Shown: one piece after another, positions 37,235 through 46,170 of the stretch
Layout of the letters: every line of letters begins with the position of its first letter
Numbering within the stretch: the first letter of the stretch is position 1
NCBI GenBank assembly: GCA_020633465.1
Contig: JACKDN010000003.1
Location: forward strand, 186,001-250,000
Length of the DNA stretch: 64,000 nt
Source of the DNA: Myxococcales bacterium
GTDB taxonomy: Bacteria > Myxococcota_A > Bradymonadia > UBA7976 > UBA1532
Direction of reading: 5' to 3'
Made by a program: the position numbers and the translations under genes
Notes under the pieces: model-generated
Seen by the model: only the letters and a program-made list of their open reading frames with translations
Told to the model about the DNA's origin: nothing
The model's database searches: none

Positions 37235-39412
37235 GTGTCCTACCTCGTCCTCGCCCGCAAGTGGCGACCGAGCACCTTCGACGAGGTCGTCGGTCAGCAG
37301 CACGTCACCCGCACCCTCGAGAACGCCATCGTCCAGGATCGCGTCGCGCACGCGCTGCTGTTCACCGGCAGCCGGGGCGTGGGCAAGACCAGCTGCGCCC
37401 GCATCCTGGCCAAGGCGCTCAACTGCGCGCAGGGGCCGACCGTCACCCCGTGCGGCGCGTGCCCGTCCTGCGTCGAGATCGGCGGCGGCACCTCGGTGGA
37501 CGTCTTCGAGATCGACGGCGCCAGCAACAACGGCGTCGAGCAGATCCGCGAGCTGCGCGAGTCGGTCAAGTTCCTGCCCAGCCGCGGCAAGCGGAAGATG
37601 TACATCATCGACGAGGTGCACATGCTCTCGACGAGCGCCTTCAACGCCCTGTTGAAGACGCTCGAAGAGCCGCCCGAGCACGTGCTGTTCGTCTTCGCGA
37701 CCACCGAGCCGCACAAGATCCCCGACACGATCATCTCGCGCTGCCAGCGCTACGACTTCAAGCGCATCCCCGAGCGCGACATCGTCGAGGCCATCGGGCG
37801 CATCGCCGCCGCCGAGGGGCTGACCGTCGAGACGGCGGCGCTGACGCACATCGCGCGCGAGGCCAAGGGCGGCATGCGCGACTCGCTGTCGCTGCTCGAC
37901 CAGGTCATCGCGTTCTGCGGCCAGACGATCACCGAGGCCGCCACGCGCGACGTCCTGGGCATCGCCGATCGGCGCACGCTGGCCGAGCTGACCTTGGCGG
38001 TCGTGGCCGGGGACGGCGCGCGCGCGCTGAGCATCGTCGACGAGCTGCACCGCTTCGGGCTCGACCTGCAGAAGTTCGCCGCCGAGTTCGTGCACCACCT
38101 GCGCGATCTGATGGTGGTGAAGGTGGTCGAGTCCCCCGGCCGCCTGGTCGATCTGCCGGCCGAGGAGCTCGAGGCGATGGCGGCGCAGGTGCGCGAGGTG
38201 CCGCCCGCGGCCATCCACCGCCTGTTCAACGCGATGCTGCAGGGCGCCGACGAGATCGCGCGGTCGCCCTTCCCCAAGCTGGTGCTCGAGATGAGCCTGC
38301 TGCGCCTCTGCCAGCAGGGCGTCACGCTGCCCCTGGCCGAGGTGCTGGACGGCCTGGCGCGGCTCGAGGCCCGCCTCGACGCCGAGGTGCCCCCCGACGA
38401 GCCCCGCCCGGGGCTGGCGGCGGCGGCCCCAGGTGGCGGCAGGGGCGGTTACTCAGGGCGGCGGGGCCCCGCCCGCGGCGCCGGCGGGCCGCGCGCCCAG
38501 GCCGCGCCTGCGGCCGTCGCGCCGCCCGCGGCCGTCGCGCCGGCGACGCCCCCCGCGCCCGCCCGGCGCCCGCGCCGCCCGCCGAGACGGCGTCCTCGGC
38601 CCACGGCTGGCGCCGCCTGGCCGGTGAAGCGCCGGACGCCGAGTCGCCGCCGGCCGCGCCCACGCTGCCCACCGCGGCGCCGACGCCGCCGGCGCCCCGC
38701 GCGTCGCGCCGCCGCCGCCCTCGGTGGGGGCGCCGCCGCCCGCGGTCGCCGAGGCCGCCGCGTCGGACGCCGCCGAGGACGTCGTCGAGGTCGTCCCCCT
38801 CGACATCCCGCCGCATCAGTCGTGGACCTGCGATCCGCCGCCCCCGGTGCAGGTGACGCCGCCGCGGCCGCCCGCCGTGGCCGCCGCCGCGCAGGCCGGC
38901 GGCGCCCCCAGCGGGCCGCGCCCCGCCCCCGACCGGTGCTGGCCGCCGAGGTGCAGGCGGCCGACCCCGATCTCGAAGCGGACGAGCCCCTCGTCGCGCT
39001 CGATCCGACCGACGGGCGCTCGCCGATGGCGCAGTTCGAGCACCTCGTGACGCAGTTCCGCCGCTGGGACAACTTCCTGGCCGCCGAGGTGGAGCAGACC
39101 GCCCGCCTCGAAGCCATCGGCCCCGACGCGCTGCGCCTGGCCGTACCGCAGAGCGCCCTCGAGGCGCTGCAGCCGGCCCTCGACCGCCTCGAGCAGGCCG
39201 TGCAGGCGATGATGGCGCCGACCACCCGCGTGGTGGTGCAGGCCTGCGCCGACAACGACGCGCGGCTGGCCGCCGAGACCCTCTTCGACCGCAAGCGGCG
39301 GCTCGCCGACGAGCTGCGCGAGCGCCGCCGCGCCCAGGCCCGCCAGGATCCCGTGGTCCAGGGCGCGCTGCGCGTGTTCGGCGCCCAGATCATCGACATC
39401 AACCCGAGATAG
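37235..39412 (+). CDS. dnaX: DNA polymerase III subunit gamma/tau, linker frameshifts
   Basis: Clamp-loader ATPase. GTG 37235 is the start because SYLVLARKWRPSTFDEVVGQ is the canonical N-terminus, and a run of Gs precedes it. Walker A GSRGVGKTS, zinc module with C..CGACPSC, DEVHMLS (Walker B), SRC box (IISRCQRYDF) and the collar domain are in one frame to about 38.45 kb. The Ala/Pro linker then changes frame at about 38.56-38.58, 38.70 and 38.93 kb, each one base short, after which the tau-like C-terminus (LTVTQ... VRAA AEVQAADPDLEADEPL, then RRWDNFLAAEVEQTARL) returns to the first frame. No A-rich slippery site is present, so this is not the E. coli gamma frameshift. Confidence 0.9.
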   Translation: MSYLVLARKWRPSTFDEVVGQQHVTRTLENAIVQDRVAHALLFTGSRGVGKTSCARILAKALNCAQGPTVTPCGACPSCVEIGGGTSVDVFEIDGASNNGVEQIRELRESVKFLPSRGKRKMYIIDEVHMLSTSAFNALLKTLEEPPEHVLFVFATTEPHKIPDTIISRCQRYDFKRIPERDIVEAIGRIAAAEGLTVETAALTHIAREAKGGMRDSLSLLDQVIAFCGQTITEAATRDVLGIADRRTLAELTLAVVAGDGARALSIVDELHRFGLDLQKFAAEFVHHLRDLMVVKVVESPGRLVDLPAEELEAMAAQVREVPPAAIHRLFNAMLQGADEIARSPFPKLVLEMSLLRLCQQGVTLPLAEVLDGLARLEARLDAEVPPDEPRPGLAAAAPGGGRGGYSGRRGPARGAGGPRAQAAPAAVAPPAAVAPATPPAPARRPRRPPRRRPRPTAGAAWPVKRRTPSRRRPRPRCPPRRRRRRRPARRAAAALGGGAAARGRRGRRVGRRRGRRRGRPPRHPAASVVDLRSAAPGAGDAAAAARRGRRRAGRRRPQRAAPRPRPVLAAEVQAADPDLEADEPLVALDPTDGRSPMAQFEHLVTQFRRWDNFLAAEVEQTARLEAIGPDALRLAVPQSALEALQPALDRLEQAVQAMMAPTTRVVVQACADNDARLAAETLFDRKRRLADELRERRRAQARQDPVVQGALRVFGAQIIDINPR

Positions 39413-39433
39413 ACGAACCGAGGAGCGCGACCG

Positions 39434-39754
39434 ATGGCCAAGCCCGGGGGAACCGGCAACATCATGCTTCAGGCCCGGCGGATGCAGGGCCAGATCAAGG
39501 TGCTTCAGGAGCAGCTGACCGAGCTCACCTTCGCGGGCCACGCGGGCGGCGATCTGGTGAAGGTCGAGGTCGACGGGCGGCAGAAGATCAAGAAGATCGA
39601 CATCACGCCCGAGGCCATCAACCCCGACGATCTCGACGAGCTGGCCGACCTGCTGACCGCCGCCCTGAACATGGCGATCACCGCCAGCCAGGAGAACAGC
39701 CAGGCCGAGATGAAGAAGATCACCGGCGGCATCCACCTGCCGGGCCTCTTCTAG
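39434..39754 (+). CDS. ybaB: YbaB/EbfC nucleoid-associated protein
   Basis: DNA-binding protein of 106 residues that forms a tweezer-like dimer. Family hallmarks are MLQARRMQGQIKVLQEQL, the FAGHAGGDLVKVEVDGRQKIKKIDI sheet, and ITPEAINPDDLDELADLLTAALN. GAGGAG lies 8 nt before the ATG. It lies between dnaX and recR, the near-universal order, and is likely co-transcribed with both. Confidence 0.95.
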   Translation: MAKPGGTGNIMLQARRMQGQIKVLQEQLTELTFAGHAGGDLVKVEVDGRQKIKKIDITPEAINPDDLDELADLLTAALNMAITASQENSQAEMKKITGGIHLPGLF

Positions 39755-39768
39755 GTCGCGCGGCGGCG

Positions 39769-40371
39769 GTGGCCGAGCGCGATCCCATCCGGCGGCTGGT
39801 GCAGGCCTTCGCGCGCCTGCCCGGCATCGGCGAGAAGACGGCGGCCCGGCTGGCCTTCTTCCTGCTGGACGCGGACGATCGGGTCGCGCGCGAGCTGTAC
39901 GAGGCCATCGCCGAGGTGAAGCAGAAGATCCGGCTGTGCTCGATCTGCTGCAACCTGACCGAGGCCGATCCTTGCCGCTTCTGCAGCGATCCGCGCCGCG
40001 ACGGGCGGGTCGTGTGCGTCGTCGAGTCGGTGCCCGGGCTGATGGCCATCGAGCGCACCGGCGAGTTTCGCGGGCGCTACCACGTGCTGCACGGCGTGCT
40101 GGCGCCCCTCGACGGCGTGGGCCCCGACGACCTGCACCTGCGCGAGCTGATGACGCGGCTGGGCGCGGGGGTCGACGAGGTGATCGTCGCCACCAACCCC
40201 AGCGTCGAGGGCGAGGCCACCGCCCTCTACATCCAGCGCCTGTGCACCCCGCTCGGCGTCCGCACGACCCGCATCGCCAGCGGCGTGCCCATCGGCGCCG
40301 ACCTCGAGTACGCGGATCAGGTGACCCTCTCGCGCGCCCTCGCCGGCCGGCGTGACATGGGCGGCCCGTGA
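39769..40371 (+). CDS. recR: Recombination mediator RecR
   Basis: RecFOR-pathway protein, 200 residues, forming a DNA-clamp ring that loads RecA on gapped DNA. N-terminal helix-hairpin-helix (LPGIGEKTAARLAFFLL), a four-cysteine zinc finger (CSICCNLTEADPCRFC), a Toprim domain (VVCVVESVPGLMAIE, LIGATNP-type ATNPSVEGEATA), and a Walker-B-like tail (ASGVPIGADLEYADQ). GTG start follows ybaB by 14 bp. Complete for the family. Confidence 0.96.
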   Translation: MAERDPIRRLVQAFARLPGIGEKTAARLAFFLLDADDRVARELYEAIAEVKQKIRLCSICCNLTEADPCRFCSDPRRDGRVVCVVESVPGLMAIERTGEFRGRYHVLHGVLAPLDGVGPDDLHLRELMTRLGAGVDEVIVATNPSVEGEATALYIQRLCTPLGVRTTRIASGVPIGADLEYADQVTLSRALAGRRDMGGP

Positions 40372-40376
40372 GTTTC

Positions 40377-40405
40377 TTGTTTGCACCCCCACCCGGTGCT
40401 AGCGT
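40377..40405 (+). promoter_or_regulatory. Candidate mglBA promoter
   Basis: TTGTTT (40377-40382), 17 nt, TAGCGT (40400-40405), in the recR-mglB spacer. Predicted start near 40412, leaving a 60-nt leader. Supports mglBA being transcribed apart from recR. Confidence 0.45.
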
Positions 40406-40471
40406 GACCGGGCGGCGTGCAGGCGCGCGTCGCATTCCGAACGTGGTCGGCTGGAGCCTGGACGCCCTCGC

Positions 40472-40951
40472 ATGAACTCGCAGATGGTCCTGTACGAGGA
40501 GGAGTACAACCTGGTCGTCGGCATCTGCGATGCGTTGCATCGCGACGCCAGCGCCAAGGCCGTCTTCCTCGTCGACAAGAACGGCCAGTTGCTGGCCGCC
40601 AGCGGCGAGACCGGGGACCTCGACACGACGTCGCTGGCGAGCCTGACGGCGGGCAACATCGCCGCCACCGGGGGCCTCGCGCAGCTGCTCGGCGAGAAGG
40701 AATTCGCGATTCAGTTCCACGAGGGCGAGCGGGACAACGTCCACATCTCGCTCGTCGGTCAGCGGGTGATCCTGGTGATCATCTTCGACCAGCGGTCGTC
40801 GCTGGGGCTCGTGCGTCTACGCGTCAAGAAGGCCAGCGTCGAGCTGGCGGGGGTCTTCGAGACGATCAACGCCAAGGCGCAGGAGCACGGGTCGACGGTG
40901 TTCTCGGAGATCACCGACGACGACATCGACAATCTCTTCGGGGACATGTGA
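40472..40951 (+). CDS. mglB: MglB, roadblock/LC7 GTPase-activating protein
   Basis: Roadblock/LC7-fold protein of 159 residues, the same length as Myxococcus MglB. It is the GTPase-activating protein for MglA, marking the lagging cell pole in gliding bacteria. The fold is visible: a helix then VFLVDKNGQLLAASGE (profilin-like sheet), FAIQFHEGERDNVHISLVGQRVILVIIFDQRSSLGLVRLRV. The C-terminal FSEITDDDIDNLFGDM tail is the segment that allosterically contacts MglA in characterised homologues. Seventeen bp separate its stop from mglA, so they form an operon. Confidence 0.95.
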   Translation: MNSQMVLYEEEYNLVVGICDALHRDASAKAVFLVDKNGQLLAASGETGDLDTTSLASLTAGNIAATGGLAQLLGEKEFAIQFHEGERDNVHISLVGQRVILVIIFDQRSSLGLVRLRVKKASVELAGVFETINAKAQEHGSTVFSEITDDDIDNLFGDM

Positions 40952-40968
40952 CACGGCCGCGGTAGACC

Positions 40969-41556
<588 letters not shown>

Positions 41557-41570
41557 CCGCGCGCCCCGGC

Positions 41571-42614
41571 GTGCCCCCGACCTCCTCCCCCGACGATCTG
41601 CCCGCCCTGCCCGCCCCCGGCGGCGTGGCGGGCCATGTGCGCTACACGGTGGCGGCCTTCCGCCAGCTGCGCGCGTGGCGGCTGCGCCTGTCCGCCATCG
41701 ACGTCGAGCTGCGCGAGGCCGTGCGCCGCCGCGACGAGGCCCTCGCGGACGTCGGCAAGGCCGCGCTGGCCCGCGGCGAGGCGGTGGGGCGGTCGGCCGA
41801 TCGCCTCGAGGCCTTCGGCGACACCGTGGGGGCGCTCGAGGCCGAGCAGCAGGCCGCCGACGCCCGCCGCGACGCCCTGGGCATCGAGCTGGCGGCCGCC
41901 GAGGACGATCGGCGCACCGCGCTCGACGCGCTCGACGGTCGCATCGCCGAGCTGCGGGCGACGATGGCGCCGCTGCAGCGGGACGCCGAGCGCGCGCGGC
42001 GCAAGGCGGCCGAGCTCGAGCGGCTGCTGGCCAGCCAGCAAGAGCAGCGCCGCAGCTTCGAGGCGCGGCTGACGCGCCTGGGCCACTCCGAGGCCGCCGC
42101 GGACGACGCCGACCGCGTCGAGGCGATCGTGGCCGAGCGGCGCGCCCTCGAGGCGCGCATCGACGCGCTGGACGCCGCGGTGCTCGACCACGAGCAGCAG
42201 CGCGCGCGCGCCCTCGAGCCGGTGGGCGGCCTCGACACGCAGCTCGACGAGCTGGAGCGGGCCCTCGAGGCCGCGCGGGCCGAGCGCGCCGAGGCCCAGC
42301 GGGCGGGCGACGCGCGGTGCGCCGCCCTCACCGGTCGCCTGACCGAGGCCGAGCACGCCGCCGAGCTGCTCGCGCGTCGGCGGCGCGCGGTGCTGGTCGA
42401 CCTGGGGCGCGAGGTGATGCGCGAGGAGCACGGCAGCCAGGGCGAGGCCTCCGAGGCCGCCCGGGCGGCCCTCGCCCAGCTCGAGGCCCTGCGCGACGAG
42501 CGCGAGCGCCTGCTGGCCCGCCGCGCCGCCTTCGACGGCCGGCCCGTGCGCCGCACCGTCGGCGCGACGGTGGGCGCGCTGGCCCTGCTGCTGACGCTCT
42601 GGTGGTGGTGGTGA
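41571..42614 (+). CDS. Coiled-coil protein with C-terminal membrane anchor
   Basis: Protein of 347 residues, not assigned to a family. From about 30 to 310 it is a continuous Ala/Glu/Arg-rich heptad region (long coiled coil; repeated RRRDEAL, EAEQQAAD, RRKAAELERLL). The last 20 residues are a hydrophobic tail (VGATVGALALLLTLWWWW), so it is probably tail-anchored with the coil in the cytoplasm. GTG start 14 bp after mglA, with no clear Shine-Dalgarno, suggests reading through from mglBA. Four Trp at the extreme C-terminus are unusual. Confidence 0.75.
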   Translation: MPPTSSPDDLPALPAPGGVAGHVRYTVAAFRQLRAWRLRLSAIDVELREAVRRRDEALADVGKAALARGEAVGRSADRLEAFGDTVGALEAEQQAADARRDALGIELAAAEDDRRTALDALDGRIAELRATMAPLQRDAERARRKAAELERLLASQQEQRRSFEARLTRLGHSEAAADDADRVEAIVAERRALEARIDALDAAVLDHEQQRARALEPVGGLDTQLDELERALEAARAERAEAQRAGDARCAALTGRLTEAEHAAELLARRRRAVLVDLGREVMREEHGSQGEASEAARAALAQLEALRDERERLLARRAAFDGRPVRRTVGATVGALALLLTLWWWW

Positions 42615-42632
42615 GCGCCGGCCGGGCGAAAG

Positions 42633-42662
42633 TTCGACCTGCTCGGCGACCCCTCCTAGACT
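42633..42662 (+). promoter_or_regulatory. Candidate leaderless promoter of TPR gene
   Basis: TTCGAC (42633-42638), 18 nt, TAGACT (42657-42662), then 6 nt to the GTG at 42669, so predicted transcription start and start codon coincide. Confidence 0.4.
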
Positions 42663-42668
42663 TCCCCC

Positions 42669-43139
42669 GTGCACCGCGACGCGCGCATTCGAAGCCTGCT
42701 GGCGTCCGCCGAGCGCCACACGGCCGCCGGCCGCTTCGCCCGCGCCGTCCACGCCTATCGGCGGGTGCTGCAGGTGACCGCCCCCGGCGACTTCGCCCAC
42801 GAGCTGGCCCACGCGCGCCTGGGTGATCTGCACCTGGGGCAGGGCCGACCCGCGCTCGCGCTGCCGCACCTGCGGCGCGCGCTCGCGCTGTCCGACGGCG
42901 AGCCCGAGTACGCCCTGATGATCGGGCGCGCCCTCAACGCGCTGCGGCGCGGGGACGAGGCGGCCCTGAGCCTCTTCGACGCGCTGCCGTCGCCCTTCCA
43001 CGCCGCCGACGCCCTCGCCGAGCTGGCCCACGCCGCCGCGCTGCGGGGCGACCGCTCGGCGGCCGGCACCTTGGCGCGCCGCGCGGCCGAGCGCGATCCG
43101 CGCTGGCGCGCCACCGCGCGCCAGTACGCCGACGCCTGA
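42669..43139 (+). CDS. Small TPR protein
   Basis: Protein of 156 residues with about three TPR-like helical hairpins: RHTAAGRFARAVHAYRRVLQV, LGDLHLGQGRPALALPHLRRALAL, and AHAAALRGDRSAAGTLARRAAERDP. No signal peptide. GTG start. It follows the coiled-coil gene by 54 bp on the same strand. Role unknown; TPR proteins adjoining mglBA could be adaptors, but that is only positional. Confidence 0.7.
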   Translation: MHRDARIRSLLASAERHTAAGRFARAVHAYRRVLQVTAPGDFAHELAHARLGDLHLGQGRPALALPHLRRALALSDGEPEYALMIGRALNALRRGDEAALSLFDALPSPFHAADALAELAHAAALRGDRSAAGTLARRAAERDPRWRATARQYADA

Positions 43140-43151
43140 TCGCTCGCCGGA

Positions 43152-44192
43152 TCAGCCCGGGGCGGCCGAGCCGCGCGCGGCGATGGCCACCACCCGCGCG
43201 CCGTCCTGCCCGACCGCCTGCTCGAGCGCCTCGCGCGCCGAGCGCAGCGAGCCGTCCGCGTCCAGCGCGCCGTTCTCGGGGAAGCAGCTCACGCCCGCGC
43301 TCGCGCTCAGCTGCAGCCGGGCGTCGCCCGCGCGGAACGACTGGCGCCCGAAGCGGGTCAGCACCCGCTCGCACTGGTGGAAGGCGCCGCGCTGCTCCGT
43401 GCCCGGCAGCGCGACCACGCAGCACCCGTCGCCCCGACGGCCCGCCACGTCGGCGTCCCGGCACTCGGCCTCGACCGCGCGCAGCAGCTGGGCCGCCCCG
43501 TCGTCGGCCAGCGCGTCGCCGTAGCGGGCGCGCAGCACGGCCGGCTGGTCGATGGCGTAGACGATGATCGAGTAGGGCTGCCCGTAGCGATCGGCCGCCG
43601 CGTGGATGCGCAGGGCGTGCCGATCGAACTCGGCGCGCGCGTCGACGGCGCCGCGGCCGTGGCCGGGCGCGTCCCCGAGGCGCAGCTGCTCGCGGGCCAG
43701 GGTGCTGGCCAGGATGGGCGCGACGCGCATCAGCAGGGCTTGTCGCGTCGGCGCCGGGGGTTGGGCGTAGAAGGCCTGCACCAGGCCCACCGGCTGCCCA
43801 TCGAACAGCAGCGGGCAGGCCAGAACGGTCGCGTAGCCGCCGGTCAGCGCCACGGCGTTCAGCGACACGGTGCGGGCGTCGTCCCCGATGCGCGGCACGA
43901 GCACGGGCTCGCCCCGCTGGACGGCCTCGCGCAGATCGCCGGTGGCGCGCGTCAGCGGGGTCGGGCGATCGGCTGGGAAGCGCCGCAGGTACTCGGCGCC
44001 GAGACCGTAGACGCCGAGCGGCGCGATCTCGCCGGTGCCCCGCAGCGCGAACAGGCTCAGGCCCCGCGCGCCGGCGAGCACCGCGACGCGGGCGCACAGC
44101 TCGGCGGTGCCGCTGGCGAAGGGTGCCTGGCGACACAAGCGGGCCGACAGAGACAGAACGGCGTCGAGCGCGTGCGCTGGATCGAAGGCCAT
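43152..44192 (-). CDS. GAF domain plus degenerate GGDEF protein
   Basis: Protein of 346 residues. The GAF domain spans about 25-165 (VLVPRIGDDARTVSLN, LLFDGQPVGLVQAFY). The C-terminal GGDEF-like domain spans about 185-330: a usual start (FDRHALRIHAAADRYGQPYSIIVYAID) and an ASAGVSCFPENG strand, but the catalytic GGDEF loop reads RRGDGCC, so cyclic-di-GMP synthesis is not expected. It could act as a c-di-GMP or small-molecule receptor. Divergent from the zinc-ribbon pseudoprotease gene. Confidence 0.8.
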   Translation of the reverse strand: MAFDPAHALDAVLSLSARLCRQAPFASGTAELCARVAVLAGARGLSLFALRGTGEIAPLGVYGLGAEYLRRFPADRPTPLTRATGDLREAVQRGEPVLVPRIGDDARTVSLNAVALTGGYATVLACPLLFDGQPVGLVQAFYAQPPAPTRQALLMRVAPILASTLAREQLRLGDAPGHGRGAVDARAEFDRHALRIHAAADRYGQPYSIIVYAIDQPAVLRARYGDALADDGAAQLLRAVEAECRDADVAGRRGDGCCVVALPGTEQRGAFHQCERVLTRFGRQSFRAGDARLQLSASAGVSCFPENGALDADGSLRSAREALEQAVGQDGARVVAIAARGSAAPG

Positions 44193-44365
44193 CGCTCACC
44201 CCTTGCGGCCCGGACCGTAGCACAGGCCCCCCGACGGGCCCACTTCGGGGCCCGAGGCCTTGACGCCCGCCCGGCGGGCGCCTTTGATGCCCCCACGTCC
44301 GGCGGCCTCGGGGTCCTCGCCCCGTCGAGCGGCTCGCGCGGCGCCCAGCGCGTGGGAGGGGGACG

Positions 44366-46060
44366 GTGGAGGCGGAGTGTCCAGGGTGCGGCAAGCAGGT
44401 CACGTGGGCCGGTCGCACCGGTCTGGCCGCCACCGTCTGTCCGCGCTGTCAGACCGTCGTGCCGGCGCCCGATGGCTTGACGCCCACGCCGGCGACGGGC
44501 CTCGCCCCGCGGGTGGAGGAGCGGCCCACGTGCCCCGGCTGCGGGGTGCGCCGCGATCCGGACGGCCGCCGCTGCGCCGCGTGCAACGCCGCCTGGGACT
44601 ATCGCGCGTTGGTGGTCGGCTACACCGAGGACGAGGCGCGGCCGCGCCTGCTGGCGTACGTCGCCCGGCGCAGCCCGGCCCAGATCAGCCGCGAGCGGCT
44701 GATGCGGCGCCTGGCCCGGCTGCCGGCCGTCATCCAGGACGGCCTGACCGAGACCCAGGCCCGGCGCGTCCGGCAAGAGGTCGAGGCCTTCGGTGTCGTC
44801 GCCCGGATCGAGCTCGACGCGGCCGCCGCGCCGCGGCCCCCAGGGGCCGGCGGACGGCGGCTGATGGTGGCGGCGCTGGTCGCGCTCGCCGTCCTCGGGG
44901 CGGGGCTGTGGTTGGTGCTGCGGCGGCCCTCGGTGGCCGAGGCGGTCGCGCCGGACGCCGGCCCGACCGCCGTCGCCCCGCCGCCGCCGCGGCGCGTCGG
45001 CCCCGAGGAGGTGCTGGGCGCGGTGCGGTGGGTGCCGGGCCCGGCGGACGCGGTCACCCCGGTCCTGTTCGTCGACCTCGACGGCTGGCTGCTCGCGCCC
45101 ATCGAGCGGCTGGGCGGGGCCGACACGCTGGCGCTGGGCGCCGACGAGCAGGCGCCCGAGGCCCGGGTGGTGCGCACCGAGCCGCGCGCGGGCACGGCGC
45201 TGCTGAAGGCGCGGCTGCGGCCCGGCTTCGCCGCCAGCCCCACCGACGCGGCGCGGCTGAAGGCCGGTGATCGGGTGTGGGTGGCCCGGCGACGCGGCGC
45301 GACGGCCGCGCTCGAGCCGCGCGCGGTGGAGGCGTCGCCCTTCGGCTGGATCCGGCGGGCGTACCTGGCCCTGGACGGCCCGGCGGATCTGCCCGACGGG
45401 ACGCCCGTGTTCACCCCCGACGGGGGCGTCGCCGGCGTCGTGGACGGCGCGGCCAGCCGCGCCAACGCCCGGACCCTGGTGGTGCCCATCAACGTGATGA
45501 GCGAGGGCGAGGACGCGCTGCTCGCCATCGTGCGGCCCCCACGACCGCCGAGCCCGGCGTTCGCCGCCTGGCGCGACGCCGCCGATCGCGCCGATCGCGC
45601 CGCGCGCCCCGATCTGTACGCGACCATCGACGACGCGCTGCTGCTGTCGCTCACCTGCCCGGGCCCCGTGTGCGAAGCCGAGGTCGGGCTGCTCGCGTTC
45701 GGCGAGCTGCCGCTCGGCGCCACCGGCCCCTTCGTCGCGCAGTTCTTCGGGCTCGACCAGAGCGCCGCGACCGACGAGCCCGCCTTCGGGCGCGACACCC
45801 AGATCACCCTGCAGGCCCCCTGGGCGTCGCGTCCGCTCGACGACGGGCCGCTGCTCGGATCGCTGGCCCCCGCGGACCGCGCCCGGGTGCTGCACGCGGG
45901 CCTCGACGACCTCCGCCTGCTGGTCGCGCCCGTCCGCGTGCCGCGCCCCGCCGTCGCCGCCGACGCGGGCTTCCGCCTGGTGCTGGCGGGGGCCGGCGGC
46001 CGCACCAGCGCGGCCACGCTGGTGGGCGCGCGCGCGCCGATCCCGGCGACGCCGCCCTGA
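44366..46060 (+). CDS. Zinc-ribbon membrane protein with pseudoprotease-like domain
   Basis: Protein of 564 residues. Two zinc ribbons: Cys 5/8/25/28 and 56/59/70/73. Residues 85-150 resemble the ribosomal L7/L12 C-terminal fold (LPAVIQDGLTETQARRVRQEVE). A transmembrane helix lies at about 166-186. The remainder has trypsin/DegP-like strand pattern (GWLLAPIERLGGADTLAL, LLKARL, DGTPVFTPDGGVAGVVDG, ARTLVVPINVM), but no His-Asp-Ser triad and no GNSGGP, so it is a likely pseudoprotease. GGGAGGGGG precedes the GTG start. The last 150 residues are unassigned. Confidence 0.65.
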   Translation: MEAECPGCGKQVTWAGRTGLAATVCPRCQTVVPAPDGLTPTPATGLAPRVEERPTCPGCGVRRDPDGRRCAACNAAWDYRALVVGYTEDEARPRLLAYVARRSPAQISRERLMRRLARLPAVIQDGLTETQARRVRQEVEAFGVVARIELDAAAAPRPPGAGGRRLMVAALVALAVLGAGLWLVLRRPSVAEAVAPDAGPTAVAPPPPRRVGPEEVLGAVRWVPGPADAVTPVLFVDLDGWLLAPIERLGGADTLALGADEQAPEARVVRTEPRAGTALLKARLRPGFAASPTDAARLKAGDRVWVARRRGATAALEPRAVEASPFGWIRRAYLALDGPADLPDGTPVFTPDGGVAGVVDGAASRANARTLVVPINVMSEGEDALLAIVRPPRPPSPAFAAWRDAADRADRAARPDLYATIDDALLLSLTCPGPVCEAEVGLLAFGELPLGATGPFVAQFFGLDQSAATDEPAFGRDTQITLQAPWASRPLDDGPLLGSLAPADRARVLHAGLDDLRLLVAPVRVPRPAVAADAGFRLVLAGAGGRTSAATLVGARAPIPATPP

Positions 46061-46103
46061 CCACCGATCGGCCCCCAAGCCCGGCCCCGACAAGAAAAAT
46101 TCC

Positions 46104-46130
46104 TCAAGCTGGGCGGCTCGGCGCCGATGT
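46104..46130 (+). promoter_or_regulatory. Sigma-28 (FliA)-like promoter
   Basis: TCAA (46104-46107), 15 nt, GCCGATGT (46123-46130), against the FliA consensus TAAA-N15-GCCGATAA. It is 41 bp before the ATG of the next gene and at the exact FliA spacing. No flagellar gene is nearby, so it may be chance. Confidence 0.4.
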
Positions 46131-46170
46131 CCCGGACAGCACGGGTTTCGGAAGGCAAGCGAGGACGAAC

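Noticed and set aside
38550..38940. Programmed ribosomal frameshift in dnaX
   Set aside because: No A-AAA-AAG-type slippery sequence or pairing stem was seen, the three needed shifts are all simple one-base losses, and the frame is restored, unlike the gamma-producing shift of Escherichia coli.
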